From: Luxibacter massiliensis
GTDB taxonomy: Bacteria; Bacillota; Clostridia; Lachnospirales; Lachnospiraceae
Direction: 5' to 3'
DNA length: 64,000 nucleotides
Assembly (NCBI RefSeq): GCF_900604355.1
Contig: NZ_UWOE01000001.1
Span: forward strand, 3,286,001-3,350,000
Below the pieces are notes generated by a model. It searched no databases and was not told where the DNA came from. It was given only the letters and a program-made list of their open reading frames with translations. Position 1 is the stretch's first letter, and each line of letters starts with the position of its first letter. The translations under genes were made by a program, and so were the position numbers. Shown here piece by piece: positions 36,131-44,759 of the stretch.

Positions 36131-36958
36131 TCACTTTCTTGTCATTTTTCTATATTCACTGGGCAATATCCCATATTTCCTGCGAAACGCCTTAGCCAAG
36201 GCACGGCTGTCCGAAAATCCATTTTTCATAGCTATCTCCCCAAGTGTCCGGTCAGTTTCAGACAATTCCCTATATGCGTGTTCCAGGCGCACATTCTGTA
36301 AATAAGGCCTGTAATTAATCCCCCCATACTTTTGAAACAGCTTCGAAAGATAAGTAGGTGAATAGCCAAATATTTCTGCCAGTCCTTCCAGTGAAATATC
36401 CTCAGTATAATGTTCCTTTATATACGAGGTAATGACCGACAGCCGGCTCAGCTTCTGGTTTTTCCTCAGCATATCCAGGCTGGCCTCTGACTCCCGGTAT
36501 TTTGTTACCATAAAATATAGCAGCATGTAAAAAAGGCTCTGTATTTTGAGTTCATATCCTATAAACTGCCTATCATATGCCTCATATATATCCGAGACTA
36601 AAGACATCACTTTCTTGTCATGTGACTTTGGATTATGTGTAAATCTTATAAATTCCTCCCCTGTATAATATGCTTCAAAAACTTTCAGAGGGATCTGTAT
36701 TACCACGGTCCTATTTGGACAGGGCGCATCAATAGCATGAATTTCATTGGAATTCACCAGCATAAATTCATCCGATCTAAGTATATATTCTTCTTCATTC
36801 ATTTTGAAAACCAAATCCCCCTCAAACACAGCAAATATCTCCACAGAACTATGCCAGTGTTTCCCCCGGGAATAGTTTCCATCTTTCCCCTCAAATATAA
36901 ACATTTTAAAGGGAAGTCCCTGAATGGGCAAAATCATCTCATGCCTGGATTCCATCAT
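36131..36958 (-). CDS. AraC-family regulator with cupin sensor
   Basis: 275 residues from the ATG at 36958 behind GGAGAGGG; an in-frame ATG 18 codons upstream is possible. The N-terminal cupin (RGKHWHSSVEIFAVFEGDLVF) would bind a sugar, and the C-terminal double helix-turn-helix (ISLEGLAEIFGYSPTYLSKLFQ and LGEIAMKNGFSDSRALAKAFRR) binds DNA. It reads toward the fucI-xylB genes from 120 bp upstream and is the likely regulator of that operon. Confidence 0.9.
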   Translation of the reverse strand: MMESRHEMILPIQGLPFKMFIFEGKDGNYSRGKHWHSSVEIFAVFEGDLVFKMNEEEYILRSDEFMLVNSNEIHAIDAPCPNRTVVIQIPLKVFEAYYTGEEFIRFTHNPKSHDKKVMSLVSDIYEAYDRQFIGYELKIQSLFYMLLYFMVTKYRESEASLDMLRKNQKLSRLSVITSYIKEHYTEDISLEGLAEIFGYSPTYLSKLFQKYGGINYRPYLQNVRLEHAYRELSETDRTLGEIAMKNGFSDSRALAKAFRRKYGILPSEYRKMTRK

Positions 36959-37236
36959 CCCACGCCCTCTCCATAGATAACTCTGTACCTTACCCGCCGC
37001 GCTATAACACATATCTACAGCACAAAGGTTTGTTTTAGTATAGCAGACCTAAAATGCTTATACAACATACTCCCCTGCATACCCGCCCCCAAATGTAGGA
37101 CAATGCAAAAACCCCGGTACAAGCATACAGGGCATCAGACTAGCAGCCATGCAAGCATCAGGTATTAGCCCCCCGCAGCAGCAGCCAAATGGACGCTTAG
37201 GCATGTCCCCTTGGCGCGCTGCTGGCGGGAAATAAA
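36959..37236. other. Non-coding region upstream of the AraC gene
   Basis: About 280 bp without a supported gene, between the terminator at 37237 and the AraC start. It is moderately GC-rich and I see no convincing promoter, repeat or RNA motif. Confidence 0.5.
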
Positions 37237-37284
37237 ATACGCCCTCCGGGCAGACAATTCTTTCTGTCTGCCTGGAGGGCGTAT
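37237..37284 (-). terminator. Terminator after the diaminopentanoate-dehydrogenase-like gene
   Basis: ATACGCCCTCCGGGCAGACA pairs with TGTCTGCCTGGAGGGCGTAT nearly perfectly around a short loop; ATTTTATTT follows on the minus strand. Confidence 0.85.
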
Positions 37285-37323
37285 GGTTATGTGCACTTTA
37301 TGCCAGATTAGAACCTCTCTAAA

Positions 37324-38367
37324 CTAATTCAAATACATGTGCATAGGCCAAGCAAGATATTCCACGTCATCCAGCTTCTCAGCAGTAATATAACCCGCCG
37401 GCGCATTCAGGATAGTGGGAATACGGTTCACTAAGGTAGCGCATGTGTGCTCTGGTGTAGCTGGCTTTACCACATGGAATTCTGTATCCGGCTCACCGAT
37501 GATTTTCCAGTCACACATATCCCCGTCGTCAGGCCCATATACCTTTCCAATACACTGTGTCTCGATTGTAATCCCCTGGAATGTTTCTGTCGTGACAACT
37601 GCGCTCATTCCAATACAGTTTCCTTTTTTAATTGTCTCCCCAGTAGTCTCACACCATAAATCTTTGTCATAAAAATAAGGTACGCACTTCTGGCTGATTG
37701 ACTGAATCGTCAGGCCCAGTTTATTGGCCAGAGCTTCATTGGAATTCCATACATAAGCAGGCTCCAGCACCTCCGGATGGGCGATCTGTGCTTCAAACTC
37801 GTCCGGAGTCAGGCCGACCCCATGTGCTTTTGCAAGCGCCAGCCCATAGTCCTCCACATTATAGCTGACTGCGCCTTCTATCTTCTTGATACTCTGCACG
37901 CCGCCTGCTACAGCGCCTACCATATTTACCCAGAAAATATCCTGCATGCCTGTTCCAGTAATAGTACAATTATGCTCCTTTGCAAGCTTATCCAGGCGGT
38001 TTGTAATGGCAGCAGCGGTGGTCCATGGGTAAATAGCCTCCTCACAGGTAGTCACTACATTGATTCCCCTAGACAGGCAGCGTTCGAAGTGAGGCTCCAC
38101 ATCTGACACAAAGCTGAACAATGTAACAACAGCAATATCAGCATCACATTCATCCAATACCGCATCAGCGTCAGAACGAATTGGAACATTCAGCTTTACG
38201 CCCAGCTCTGCATAATCTCCGGCGTCCATCCCTACTACCTCTGGGTTGGTATCGATAGCGCCTACTATCTCTGCCCCCTTTTCATACAGATACCTTAAAA
38301 TATACTTGCTCATTTTGCCACAGCCATACTGTACTACACGGACCTTTTCAAGATTTACCATTTCCAT
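37324..38367 (-). CDS. 2,4-diaminopentanoate dehydrogenase-like oxidoreductase
   Basis: 347 residues from the ATG at 38367 with GAAAGG 6 nt upstream. The N-terminal Rossmann fold starts VVQYGCGKMSKY and has a DapB-like layout, with conserved TGTGMQDIFWVN and a C-terminal catalytic domain. The closest family I recognise is the clostridial 2,4-diaminopentanoate dehydrogenase of oxidative ornithine breakdown. The other enzymes of that route (alanine racemase-like, OraS/E aminomutase, OrtAB) are absent here, so the substrate is uncertain. The MerR gene upstream and a 19-bp-spacer promoter indicate inducible control. Confidence 0.75.
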   Translation of the reverse strand: MEMVNLEKVRVVQYGCGKMSKYILRYLYEKGAEIVGAIDTNPEVVGMDAGDYAELGVKLNVPIRSDADAVLDECDADIAVVTLFSFVSDVEPHFERCLSRGINVVTTCEEAIYPWTTAAAITNRLDKLAKEHNCTITGTGMQDIFWVNMVGAVAGGVQSIKKIEGAVSYNVEDYGLALAKAHGVGLTPDEFEAQIAHPEVLEPAYVWNSNEALANKLGLTIQSISQKCVPYFYDKDLWCETTGETIKKGNCIGMSAVVTTETFQGITIETQCIGKVYGPDDGDMCDWKIIGEPDTEFHVVKPATPEHTCATLVNRIPTILNAPAGYITAEKLDDVEYLAWPMHMYLN

Positions 38368-38487
38368 TACCATCCTTTCATATATGCATTTTTCTGCAGA
38401 TTATTGTCTGCCAGAGTGTCTTTCATAAAATCGCGGCCTGCATCTTGCCAGGAATAATTATCAAGCACACCCTAGATCTTGCCTTAG

Positions 38488-38518
38488 ATTATAAAGCCTG
38501 CTTCCGCTATAAGGTCAA
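38488..38518 (-). promoter_or_regulatory. MerR-type promoter with 19-bp spacer
   Basis: On the minus strand TTGACC (38518-38513), 19 bp, then TATAAT (38493-38488). Spacers of 19-20 bp are the mark of MerR-activated promoters. It lies between the MerR gene stop (38537) and the dehydrogenase start (38367). Confidence 0.65.
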
Positions 38519-38536
38519 GGATATTTTGTTTTTTTA

Positions 38537-39367
38537 TTAACGAAATCTGACCGGAACCTGAAGCCTCAGGTAAAGTCCCCTGGAATCCCCCCTGGTTACT
38601 GGTATATCAGCAATAGATTCACATAGATAATCCCCACAAACCTCACACCCCGCATTCTTAATATACTTCAACAGACGGGAAATATACTCCTTTTCCTTAT
38701 AAAAGTCATCACAATAAATACACGCATAATTACCTGCGGGAATTGTAGTAATCAATTCTTCCTTTACAAATTCACGGTCTACAAAAACAAATACTTCTGT
38801 GGCATAAAAACGGGGAACAAGAAAATCCTGCTGCCGGAGAATGGTTCCCGCATTGCAGAAATAAATCTGAGGAAGGTTATCCATCAGAAACCGGTCCTGC
38901 AAACGCCTGAGGGCATTTTCATAATACTCTGTATCATGCTCATAAAAATTCATCCCTGTGTCGATCACATACATTTGCCTCTGTCCAATATATTCCATCT
39001 GCAGTGTCCCGTCCGGAGGGGCGCTGCGGTATCTGGAAAAGCTCTCTATTGTGCGTTCCAATGCCCGGCGCTGGCATTTCAGCGCCCGGATATCCTCCTC
39101 TGTCTGGCGGTATTTTTCTTTCAATGCCGCTTCTACACAAGACAGATCCTTCTGCTCCAATTGGTATTTAATCTCCTTCAGGGATATCCCCAGGCTCTTC
39201 ATATATTGTATAATATCTAAAAGTGCGCTCTGCTTAATATCATAATACCGGTAACCATTCTCGCCCCGCATACTGGGAGAAAACAGGCCGATTTTATCAT
39301 ACAGGCGCAATGTCTGTTCAGAAATATGGTTCAATTTTGCCATCTCCCCAACTGTTAAACGCTCCAT
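38537..39367 (-). CDS. MerR-family regulator with effector-binding domain
   Basis: 276 residues. N-terminal winged helix (VGEMAKLNHISEQTLRLYDKIG, residues 6-27), a dimer coiled coil (CVEAALKEKYRQTEEDIRAL), and a C-terminal domain of about 140 residues with a layout like GyrI/BmrR drug-binding domains (IPAGNYACIYCDDFYKEKEY). It likely activates the dehydrogenase gene downstream through the 19-bp-spacer promoter. ATG preceded by AGAGGAGGTG. Confidence 0.88.
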   Translation of the reverse strand: MERLTVGEMAKLNHISEQTLRLYDKIGLFSPSMRGENGYRYYDIKQSALLDIIQYMKSLGISLKEIKYQLEQKDLSCVEAALKEKYRQTEEDIRALKCQRRALERTIESFSRYRSAPPDGTLQMEYIGQRQMYVIDTGMNFYEHDTEYYENALRRLQDRFLMDNLPQIYFCNAGTILRQQDFLVPRFYATEVFVFVDREFVKEELITTIPAGNYACIYCDDFYKEKEYISRLLKYIKNAGCEVCGDYLCESIADIPVTRGDSRGLYLRLQVPVRFR

Positions 39368-39393
39368 AACCGCACCTCCTCTTGCCGCCCCAA

Positions 39394-39416
39394 AACCTTA
39401 TACCTATAATAAGGTT
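39394..39416 (-). promoter_or_regulatory. Inverted repeat upstream of the MerR gene
   Basis: AACCTTAT (39394-39401) and ATAAGGTT (39409-39416) with a 7-bp centre, about 27 bp upstream of the MerR start. The form suits a MerR operator and suggests autoregulation. Confidence 0.5.
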
Positions 39417-39554
39417 TGAGGCTACAAAACTCTTCATATTTATAGGAATATTATACCGGAGTCTTTCGGAAATGGCAAAGAAGCTTTTCTTAGAAATAAG
39501 CATCCGAAAAATAAAATATTATCTTTTATGCTGTGATTATCCTTTTATTCATGC

Positions 39555-39560
39555 TATAAT
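39555..39560 (+). promoter_or_regulatory. Extended -10 promoter of the hemerythrin gene
   Basis: ATGCTATAAT contains TG-C-TATAAT, a consensus extended -10. The matching -35 region is weak. The start codon lies 65 bp downstream. Confidence 0.5.
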
Positions 39561-39624
39561 AATAAAACTGCGCATACAGCGCCAGCCAGCTCTATAATGC
39601 AGCTATAACAGGAGGTATACAAAG

Positions 39625-40488
39625 ATGATGTGGAAGGAAAATTACCGTCTAGGTATAGACCGTATCGATAACCAGCACATAGAATTATTTGACAGGACGG
39701 AAAATCTAATCAAAGATATTACTCAAAATGCACCTATTGAAGTCTACAGAGAGGCGCTCGGCTTCTTAAAGGATTATGTGATTTACCATTTCCGGGATGA
39801 AGAAGAGTACCAGGCCTCTATCCATTATGAAGGACTGGAAGAACATAAGAAGGAACACCTAAACTTTACCAAAACTGTTTTGGAATATGAGGATAAACTA
39901 GAGAAGAACAATTTTGATGTGCACACACTGAAAGATCTGGCCGGGGTTATCACTGCCTGGCTCATATACCATGTGGCAGACACAGACCAGAAAATTGTGG
40001 CAGGACGCCCCCAGTACACTGGGGGAAGTTTTGATTCTAACATGAAGCTCTTCTCCAGCAGCGCCATTGATGTTATAAACACTATGGCCGGCATTGACCT
40101 GGGAACTGCCCGGCAGGAAGTTGTGGCAGGACGCCCCATACAGGGAGATGTATTTATTGAACTCCCCTTCATAGGTGCGCTTAATGGCAAAGCTATTTTC
40201 GGTTTTTCCAAAGAACTAGCCTTAAGTCTTGTAAGCACTATGACCATGATGGAGTATCATGAATTGGATGAACTGGTGCTCTCCGCTCTCTGTGAGCTCA
40301 CAAATATCTCCTGCGGAAATGTAGCAGGCCGTCTTGCGGGACAGGGTATCCTGTGTGATATCAAGCCTCCTGTAATAAAGGAGAAGAAAGACTATATACA
40401 AAACCCGGTGACAGGCATATATATCGATACAGGAGTGGGAGGCCTGGAGGTTGTTGCAATGCTTAACGAAACATCCCCCATTAAATAA
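39625..40488 (+). CDS. Bacteriohemerythrin-CheX fusion protein
   Basis: 287 residues in two domains. Residues 1-128 are a bacteriohemerythrin with all seven di-iron ligands visible: His18, His55, Glu59, His74, His78, His116 and Asp121. Residues 135-287 are CheX-like, with the phosphatase signature Glu-x2-Asn in LCELTNISCGN near residue 225 and Pro at about the expected distance. It should bind O2 or a similar small molecule at the iron site and may dephosphorylate a receiver domain. ATG behind AGGAGGT. No chemotaxis gene is in view. Confidence 0.88.
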   Translation: MMWKENYRLGIDRIDNQHIELFDRTENLIKDITQNAPIEVYREALGFLKDYVIYHFRDEEEYQASIHYEGLEEHKKEHLNFTKTVLEYEDKLEKNNFDVHTLKDLAGVITAWLIYHVADTDQKIVAGRPQYTGGSFDSNMKLFSSSAIDVINTMAGIDLGTARQEVVAGRPIQGDVFIELPFIGALNGKAIFGFSKELALSLVSTMTMMEYHELDELVLSALCELTNISCGNVAGRLAGQGILCDIKPPVIKEKKDYIQNPVTGIYIDTGVGGLEVVAMLNETSPIK

Positions 40489-40595
40489 TCCTTCCAACTC
40501 CCCCTTAACCCCTGCCTCTTCAGCCAGGCGGACGCTTACATACCCCGCATTATACACCTAATGCTTATTGTACTGTTTTGGGAGGAAAAATAGAA

Positions 40596-41753
40596 ATGTA
40601 CTCACTTTTACTTGGACTTATTTATATAGCTTTTATCAGCCTTGGACTTCCTGACTCACTTCTCGGATCGGGATGGCCCGCTATGCATAATGACCTGAAT
40701 GTCCCTATATCCTTTATGGGAATTGTTTCAATGATTATATCCGGCGGGACCATTATATCAAGTATTCTCTCTGATAAGCTGACAAGAAAATTAAGTACCC
40801 GCATTGTAACTGTAGGCAGTATCTTCCTCACGGTAGTTGCCCTGCTTGGCTTTTCTTTTTCGGGCCAATTCTGGCAGCTTATTATATTTGCAGTTCCATA
40901 TGGCCTTGGCGCCGGTGCAGTTGATGCCGCATTAAATAATTATGTTGCCCTTCACTATACATCAAGGCATATGAGCTGGCTCCATTGCTTTTGGGGCGTC
41001 GGAGCCATTGTCAGTCCATTTGTCATGAGCGGCGCTTTGACATATTCCACCTGGAATAACGGGTACCGCACTGTAGCTTTTATCCAACTCGGTATTGGCC
41101 TGCTTCTCCTTGCCACGCTTCCTGTCTGGAAGGTCAATCAGCAAAATACTGCAGAAAACACAAAAAGTATGGGGGTAATCGATGCACTGAAAATTAAAGG
41201 GGTTCCTTATCTTTTAATTGGTTTTTTTGCATATTGTTCTGCAGAGGCAACCGCCATGTATTGGGCCAGTACATATCTGGTCGAAGTAAAGGGGATAACG
41301 ACAGACCAGGCCGCCCTATTTGCTTCACTATTTTACATAGGATTGACCATCGGCAGATTCCTCGGTGGATTTGTAATGAATAAACTAGGTGACAGAAGGA
41401 TGATCCTTCTTGGCGCTTGTATTTTATTCTGCGGCATTATTTCTCTGCTGATTCCCGGCAGGAGCCCAGCCGTCTCACTTGCAGGATTTATCATTATCGG
41501 TTTTGGATGCGCCCCCATCTATCCCTGTATCATCCACTCCACGCCGAATAATTTCGGGGCAGAAAACTCTGGGGCAATTATCGGAATCCAAATGGCAAGC
41601 GCTTATGCAGGAACCACATTCATTCCGCCTCTATTTGGATTTCTCGGCAATTTAATTAGCTTTGCAATACTTCCCGTATACCTTTTTATCTTTATCATAA
41701 TCATGGTATGTATGACGGAATTAACATTCAGGATTACGGAAAAAGCGCAGTAA
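40596..41753 (+). CDS. MFS transporter (sugar-permease-like)
   Basis: 385 residues from the ATG at 40596 with GGAGG 11 nt upstream; an earlier GTG-type frame is not needed. Twelve membrane segments are expected, with a FucP-like N-terminus (GLPDSLLGSGWPAMHNDL) and the loop between helices 2 and 3 (SDKLTRKLSTR). It would be a proton-coupled carrier; the substrate cannot be told from sequence. It stands alone, downstream of the hemerythrin-CheX gene. Confidence 0.85.
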   Translation: MYSLLLGLIYIAFISLGLPDSLLGSGWPAMHNDLNVPISFMGIVSMIISGGTIISSILSDKLTRKLSTRIVTVGSIFLTVVALLGFSFSGQFWQLIIFAVPYGLGAGAVDAALNNYVALHYTSRHMSWLHCFWGVGAIVSPFVMSGALTYSTWNNGYRTVAFIQLGIGLLLLATLPVWKVNQQNTAENTKSMGVIDALKIKGVPYLLIGFFAYCSAEATAMYWASTYLVEVKGITTDQAALFASLFYIGLTIGRFLGGFVMNKLGDRRMILLGACILFCGIISLLIPGRSPAVSLAGFIIIGFGCAPIYPCIIHSTPNNFGAENSGAIIGIQMASAYAGTTFIPPLFGFLGNLISFAILPVYLFIFIIIMVCMTELTFRITEKAQ

Positions 41754-41870
41754 AAATATTTGTATTCCTCTTTTGTGTCATTCAGACAATACTCTATGAA
41801 TCATACTGCATATCCTCTCCCTCTGTATTTCCCCAAAACCCACAGACAATAGGTATAAAAGCAGTTATCC

Positions 41871-41906
41871 CCAGTACCAGGAATCCATGCAGTTTCCTGG
41901 TACTGG
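41871..41906. repeat. Stable hairpin downstream of the MFS gene
   Basis: CCAGTACCAGGAA (41871-41883) and TTCCTGGTACTGG (41894-41906) form a perfect 13-bp stem with a 10-nt loop. Neither side has a clear T run, so it may be a processing hairpin, a weak terminator or a protein site. Confidence 0.55.
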
Positions 41907-41947
41907 CCATGCTGCATAGATGTTTTTGAGAAGGATTTTCTTAGGAC

Positions 41948-41996
41948 TTGACAATTATCTCTATGTAGATTAAAATATCTCTATGTAGAGATATTT
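41948..41996 (+). promoter_or_regulatory. Promoter and operator of the marR-pirin operon
   Basis: TTGACA (41948-41953), 17 bp, TAAAAT (41971-41976). A 10-bp-arm palindrome AAATATCTCT-ATGT-AGAGATATTT (41973-41996) overlaps the -10 box, and a partial copy ATCTCTATGTAGAT (41957-41970) lies in the spacer. This is the position expected for repression by the MarR protein encoded just downstream. Confidence 0.75.
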
Positions 41997-42013
41997 GGGA
42001 GGAGGCGCAAAAT

Positions 42014-42439
42014 TTGGCCAAACAGGAATTAAAAATATTAATAGGGATACATCGGATGGCAAACGCGATAGACAGAAAAACAAGCAGGCTGCTGCAGCCA
42101 TACCAATTAACTCTGGGGCAGTTTGCAGTTTTGGAGGCCCTTTACCATAAAGGGGATATGGCAGTGGGCCAAGTACAGGAAAAGATATTGAGCAGCAGCG
42201 GGACCATCCCTTTGATTATACAGAATCTGGAAACACGCGGACTTTTGGTCCGGCTAAAGGACGAGGCAGACAGAAGACGCTGTATTCTGCAGTTGACAGA
42301 ACCGGGGAGGGCATTGATCGAAGAAGTATATCCCCAAAATGAATCCATGATCCTGAATGAATTTCAGATCTATAGTGAGGAGGAGAAGGCAGAATTAACT
42401 TCTCTTTTAAAAAAATATAAGGGGGAAAATGATGGATAG
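42014..42439 (+). CDS. MarR-family transcription regulator
   Basis: 141 residues from a TTG start with GGGAGGAGG upstream. Winged-helix core: FAVLEALYHKGDMAVGQVQEKIL, then SSGTIPLIIQNLETRGLLVRLKDEADRRRC, with the wing Asp/Arg pair typical of MarR. The operator overlapping its own -10 box implies autorepression. Its last codons overlap the pirin start, so the two are cotranslated. Confidence 0.9.
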   Translation: MAKQELKILIGIHRMANAIDRKTSRLLQPYQLTLGQFAVLEALYHKGDMAVGQVQEKILSSSGTIPLIIQNLETRGLLVRLKDEADRRRCILQLTEPGRALIEEVYPQNESMILNEFQIYSEEEKAELTSLLKKYKGENDG

Positions 42440-43274
42440 AAAAGCAGGACAATTGATACAGGGATTTTTGACACAGGATGGCGCGGGCGTAAGCCTGGTA
42501 CGGGTATTGGGCAGCCAGACAATGGAGGCCTTCGATCCAATCCTAATGCTTGATTCTTTTGACAGCCAAAATCCGGCCGATTATACAGCAGGGTTTCCTA
42601 TGCATCCCCACCGGGGCATTGAGACAATCAGCTATGTTGTAAAAGGGAAGATGCAGCATCGGGACAGCCTGGGATATTCTGATACAATCTCAGATGGAGA
42701 GGTACAATGGATGACAGCAGGTTCCGGGATTCTACATGAAGAGATGATACCAGAATCTAAGCGGCTCTTGGGAGTGCAGCTGTGGCTGAATCTCCCTCAG
42801 AAGGATAAAATGACAGCACCCGTTTACCACAGCATAAAGAAGGAAGAAATTCAAGAAATCGCCCTGGACGGCGGTAAGCTGCGTCTATTGGCAGGAAACT
42901 ACAAAGAATACTCCGGTTATCAGGGAAAATATCTGCCGTTGGATTATTATGATATCCAGCTAGACTCTGGGTCAGAGATTGTCATTGACACAGAGCCAGA
43001 CCGTTCTATTATGCTTTTTACATTATCTGGCGGGGCCAAGGTTGGGACTACCCACATACCTGAGAAAACTGCTGTAAAGCTGACCAGAGGAGAACATGTA
43101 AATCTGCAGAATCCAGGAAAAGAGAAGTCACATATATTATGGATTAGTTCTGTCAGGCTAGATGAACCTATATCCTGGGGCGGCCCCATCGTGATGAACA
43201 CGGAGAAAGAGTTGAAAAAGGCTTTTGCAGAACTAAGAGCGGGAACATTTTTAAAGGATGACATTTTTGTATAG
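42429..43274 (+). CDS. Pirin-family bicupin protein
   Basis: 281 residues. The N-terminal cupin has the metal-binding motif FPMHPHRGIETISYVVKGKMQHRD and a Glu further on (GILHEEMIPES). The C-terminal cupin lacks obvious metal ligands, as is usual. Bacterial pirins include quercetin 2,3-dioxygenases; many have unknown substrates. Cotranscribed with a MarR gene, it is probably part of a response to an aromatic or electrophilic compound. Confidence 0.9.
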   Translation: MMDRKAGQLIQGFLTQDGAGVSLVRVLGSQTMEAFDPILMLDSFDSQNPADYTAGFPMHPHRGIETISYVVKGKMQHRDSLGYSDTISDGEVQWMTAGSGILHEEMIPESKRLLGVQLWLNLPQKDKMTAPVYHSIKKEEIQEIALDGGKLRLLAGNYKEYSGYQGKYLPLDYYDIQLDSGSEIVIDTEPDRSIMLFTLSGGAKVGTTHIPEKTAVKLTRGEHVNLQNPGKEKSHILWISSVRLDEPISWGGPIVMNTEKELKKAFAELRAGTFLKDDIFV

Positions 43275-43296
43275 CCGGCTGAATAGTAAGAATTAA

Positions 43297-43604
43297 GACA
43301 GAGGCGCAGAGTTAGATGGAGTACTGAAACGTCAAAAACTTATCCCTGAACCTGACTTTTCACATTATCTGCGCCGTCTGCTCATGCGCGGAACCGTAGC
43401 TGAAGGAGCTGGAGTGAGCGCAGTAGATGCGCTTTATCGGCTTTTATCTCAAATGCACATTACACCGGTGAAAGAAAGTTTTCCTTTACGGCTGTGTACC
43501 TGTTTAAACTTGCTGAACAGACAGCGTTACATCATACACAATATCCTGTACTTCAAAGCATTGCTAACCTGTATCTAAAAAAGCAAATCATACTGGATAA
43601 GTAA
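43297..43604 (+). pseudogene. Frameshifted gene remnant of unknown family
   Basis: An open frame from 43297 without a start codon (GVLKRQKLIPEPDFSHYLRR, then SAVDALYRLLSQMHITPVKE) loses sense near 43485. A second frame picks up immediately (FSFTAVYLFKLAEQTALHH, then SIANLYLKKQIILDK) and stops at 43602-43604. The change lies at an AGTTTTCCTTT stretch. It is a 5'-truncated, frameshifted gene that I cannot name. It precedes the next gene by 13 bp and was probably in an operon with it. Confidence 0.6.
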
Positions 43605-43617
43605 AAAGGAGGCTGTT

Positions 43618-44046
43618 ATGCCAAAACCACTATTTACAAAGCTGGTCGCGATCTGTGCGATCGGCTTTCTTTGTTCCTCTTTCGGTATCGTATATGGGTT
43701 AAATGCCCGTGACAAAAGCCTGTGTATTTTAAGCAGTCTTATAGGCTTGTGCAGTATTGTTCGCTTTTTCTTACTTTTCCAGCAGTTCCGCACTAAATCC
43801 TACTGCACCTTAACGGGAATCTGCACCAAACATATTCCCTCTGCACTTTGGAATAAAACACAAAAAATTATGTTTACCACTCCTGAAGGAACTGAATATG
43901 AATTTGCTTTAGATAAACACCTAAAACTTCTTACAGGACATCATTATCGTCTATATTTTAAACCGCAGCTTTCCGGCACAGCAGATTCAGTCTATTCCTC
44001 ACACTACTTTCTCGGATTTGAAGAATTACCCGCCCCTGCCTCTTAG
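43618..44046 (+). CDS. Small two-helix membrane protein (142 aa), unknown
   Basis: ATG behind AAGGAGG. Two hydrophobic segments (about residues 7-26 and 34-55) are followed by a soluble C-terminal domain of 85 residues (TTPEGTEYEFALDKHLKLLTGHHY). No family recognised. The upstream remnant and this gene probably formed a short operon that has decayed. Confidence 0.6.
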   Translation: MPKPLFTKLVAICAIGFLCSSFGIVYGLNARDKSLCILSSLIGLCSIVRFFLLFQQFRTKSYCTLTGICTKHIPSALWNKTQKIMFTTPEGTEYEFALDKHLKLLTGHHYRLYFKPQLSGTADSVYSSHYFLGFEELPAPAS

Positions 44047-44146
44047 AAATCTATTGAAAACTAAAATAAGCAAGGCACATGGAACGATTACGATTCATGC
44101 TACCCTGCTACTTAAAAAGTACATATTTATCATAATTTTAAAGAAC

Positions 44147-44371
44147 TTATTCTTTATTCGCAAAATGCTGTCCAATAGCAAAACCTACTCCCGTGCCAAT
44201 AGCAAGACCTACTCCTATTCCCACACCTCGTACGATAATTCCTGAAGATTCTACTGCCACTCCGAGTAGTATTCCTATACACATACCTGCTACCAGATAA
44301 ATACTTATTACATTTTTTTTATTTCGTTTTTCTTTTGAACTATCCTTTTTAATCTCTTGATTTTCACTCAC
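44147..44371 (-). CDS. Small glycine-zipper membrane protein (74 aa)
   Basis: GTG start at 44369-44371. A charged N-terminus (about 20 residues, Lys/Glu-rich) precedes two membrane segments, IYLVAGMCIGILLGVAV and a Gly-repeated GVGIGVGLAIGTGVGFAIG, a glycine-zipper pattern. No double-glycine leader is seen, so it is not a typical class II bacteriocin. It follows the truncated ABC gene and the AgrC-like kinase in the same direction; an immunity or target role for that system is possible but unproven. Confidence 0.6.
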   Translation of the reverse strand: MSENQEIKKDSSKEKRNKKNVISIYLVAGMCIGILLGVAVESSGIIVRGVGIGVGLAIGTGVGFAIGQHFANKE

Positions 44372-44427
44372 GCCTTTTCTTCCACCTTTCTTTTACATTT
44401 TCGACAAATCCGTAACAAACATTTTTA

Positions 44428-44751
44428 TTAACCAACAGAAACTACTCTATCACATGTTTTACTAACATATTCATCATGTGTTATAATAATTATAATCTTT
44501 TCTTTTTTTATACTGCCTAAATAATTTATAAAAGATTTTATTGACTTTGAATCTAGCGCTGATGTCGGTTCATCAAATATCATTACTGGAGTATCTTTAT
44601 ATAACACTCTAAGTATCGCTATTTTTTGCTTTTCTCCACTGGATGTAGGTACGTTTTCTTCTTCAAAGAAAGAGCCTAGCGTTGCTTCTGTTTTAAATGA
44701 ATTGTAGCAAATCCTACTATGTACTTCCATCCTTTCTTTACGAACGCGCAC
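44428..44751 (-). pseudogene. Truncated ABC transporter ATPase (C-terminal half)
   Basis: About 107 residues carry the signature SSGEKQKIAILR, Walker B VMIFDEPTSALD and H-loop ITHDE. The Walker A region and everything before it are missing; the N-terminal 40 residues do not align with the family. It cannot hydrolyse ATP alone. It is probably what is left of an exporter ATPase for a peptide. Confidence 0.75.
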
Positions 44752-44759
44752 TTTTCTTT

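Noticed and set aside
44147..44371. Class II bacteriocin precursor
   Set aside because: There is no double-glycine leader, and the N-terminus is charged rather than leader-like; only the glycine-zipper helix is present.
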